From the NCBI GenBank assembly GCA_964367645.1, contig CAYIYN010000001.1, forward strand, positions 1 to 46,523: a stretch of DNA of 46,523 nt, read 5' to 3'. Position numbers and translations under genes: made by a program. Origin of the DNA: RGIG4097 sp964367645 (GTDB lineage Bacteria; Bacillota; Clostridia; Christensenellales; CAG-917). The notes under the pieces were generated by a model. The model was not told where the DNA came from. It made no database searches and worked only from the letters and a program-made list of their open reading frames with translations. Shown piece by piece: positions 45,730 to 46,523 of the stretch. How positions within the stretch are numbered: position 1 is the stretch's first letter; every line of letters begins with the position of its first letter.

Positions 45730-46523
45730 TTAAGCCATAACTGCAACTTCGTCAATATTGCGTTCAATTAGGTCAAGGAAACGGACGATAATTTTGTCGT
45801 CGTCGCTGTTTCCGCAAACCGCAACGCTGAAAGTCACCGCACCGTTGAATGTCGTAAATGCCAGTTGCATATAGGGCTTCCCCTTGATTGCGCCCGTATA
45901 CCAGCCGTCACATAGATTGACATTGCCCATTTTGTATTCCTGAGGTTTGATTTGTCCGATGTTGCTCATACCCACGAGCGGATTCTTATAGCCGATTTTG
46001 ATTGCAATCTCACTTATAAAATGCGGCAAAACGGTATAAGCAAGATTGAGGAGAGGCAGACCGTATAATCCCAAAAATTTGTCTTTTTTGTTATCCGCCA
46101 TCGCCTCGGACACATTTTTCAAAGTTTCTTTCATATCCTTGCCCACGCCGTTTATTGTGCAAGACATAAATCCGGTATGGTTTGTCAGTCCCGTTTCCGC
46201 TCCGCCGTGTTTTAGGTGACGCCTAAGGTCCACCATACTTTGAATGGTAAAACTTTCGTTTTTGTTTAGCCCGATAAGTTCATAAAGCGACCTAAAATAC
46301 ACTGCCAGCAAAACGTCGTTTATGGTGAATCCGAATCTTTTCCCAGCCGCATGCATAGCGCCGAATTTCTCTGCCGATATGGTGCGTCTGACAACGCGGT
46401 TGACATCGCCCTTGCGACTTTCTGTAAGCGGAAAAGCGTGTGCACCCGCCACTTGACTGACGTTTCTGAAAAGCCCTTTCGCCGTCTTTTTATCCTCTTC
46501 GCTTAGGCCGCTGTATATCATAT
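45730..46523 (-). CDS. condensation-superfamily acyltransferase (alcohol acetyltransferase-like), 3' part only
   Basis: At least 263 residues of the C-terminal part are in the window; the gene runs off the right edge, so its start is not seen. FTINDVLLAVYFRSLYE, SMVDLRRHL, NHTGFMSCTI, LVGMSNIGQI and LAFTTFNGAVTFSVAV fit the C-terminal half of the CAT/condensation fold found in alcohol acetyltransferases, PapA5-like and wax ester synthase-like enzymes. The HHxxxDG catalytic motif would lie in the missing N-terminal half. The Met encoded at 46521 is probably internal because family members are usually more than 400 residues long. It is co-transcribed with the four-TM protein gene. Confidence 0.8.
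   Translation of the reverse strand, partial: MIYSGLSEEDKKTAKGLFRNVSQVAGAHAFPLTESRKGDVNRVVRRTISAEKFGAMHAAGKRFGFTINDVLLAVYFRSLYELIGLNKNESFTIQSMVDLRRHLKHGGAETGLTNHTGFMSCTINGVGKDMKETLKNVSEAMADNKKDKFLGLYGLPLLNLAYTVLPHFISEIAIKIGYKNPLVGMSNIGQIKPQEYKMGNVNLCDGWYTGAIKGKPYMQLAFTTFNGAVTFSVAVCGNSDDDKIIVRFLDLIERNIDEVAVMA

Overview
The window looks like a chromosomal segment of an uncultured Clostridia-like Firmicute. The evidence is a sporulation-type spmA/spmB pair, a metG-tatD-radical SAM-rsmA housekeeping block of clostridial type, strong AGGAGG Shine-Dalgarno sites, near-consensus sigma-A promoters with 17-bp spacers, a type II lipoprotein signal, and YdjI/YdjG homologues. Lineage below class level cannot be decided by eye. 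Genes are densely packed, no gap exceeds 300 bases, and I saw no tRNA, rRNA, CRISPR array, transposase or phage gene.

Left block (1-10.1 kb). A minus-strand housekeeping operon holds metG, tatD, a TatD-linked radical SAM gene and, after a 282-base gap, rsmA. spmA-spmB diverge from metG. A minus-strand run follows: a YdjI-like SPFH/zinc-ribbon protein, a YdjG-like zinc-ribbon membrane protein, a DUF1858 redox-disulfide protein and an XRE-cupin regulator, with one clear promoter upstream of ydjI. An AEC-family transporter lies before it.

Centre (10.26-37.42 kb). A single minus-strand gene of 27.2 kb encodes a 9,052-residue lipoprotein (about 1 MDa) with its own consensus promoter, a perfect AGGAGG site and a lipobox at Cys23. 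The N-terminal 6,800 residues hold about 16 copies of an unrecognised beta-rich module with a core motif like GIYYLDGKIYLD. At least 13 copies are followed by a Ser/Glu/Ala-rich linker around SEAL. Tyrosine-rich inserts interrupt many modules. The last 2,200 residues are a stack of about 14 Ig-like (Big_4-like) domains, at least one of which carries the same Tyr-rich insert. This is the candidate novel system of the window: a giant surface lipoprotein with a modular amphipathic beta architecture. Its function is unknown; adhesion or lipid/glycolipid binding are hypotheses only.

Right block (37.6-46.5 kb). This is a sugar-related neighbourhood. It has a cytosolic GH20 hexosaminidase, divergent (across a palindrome that abuts one -35 box and overlaps the other) from a small membrane protein and an HGSNAT-like membrane acetyltransferase. 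Next come a PH-domain membrane protein, a GH127-like protein that seems to lack the catalytic and zinc-binding cysteines, archaeal-type phosphoglycerate mutase, a four-TM protein and the 3' part of a condensation-superfamily acyltransferase gene that runs off the right edge.
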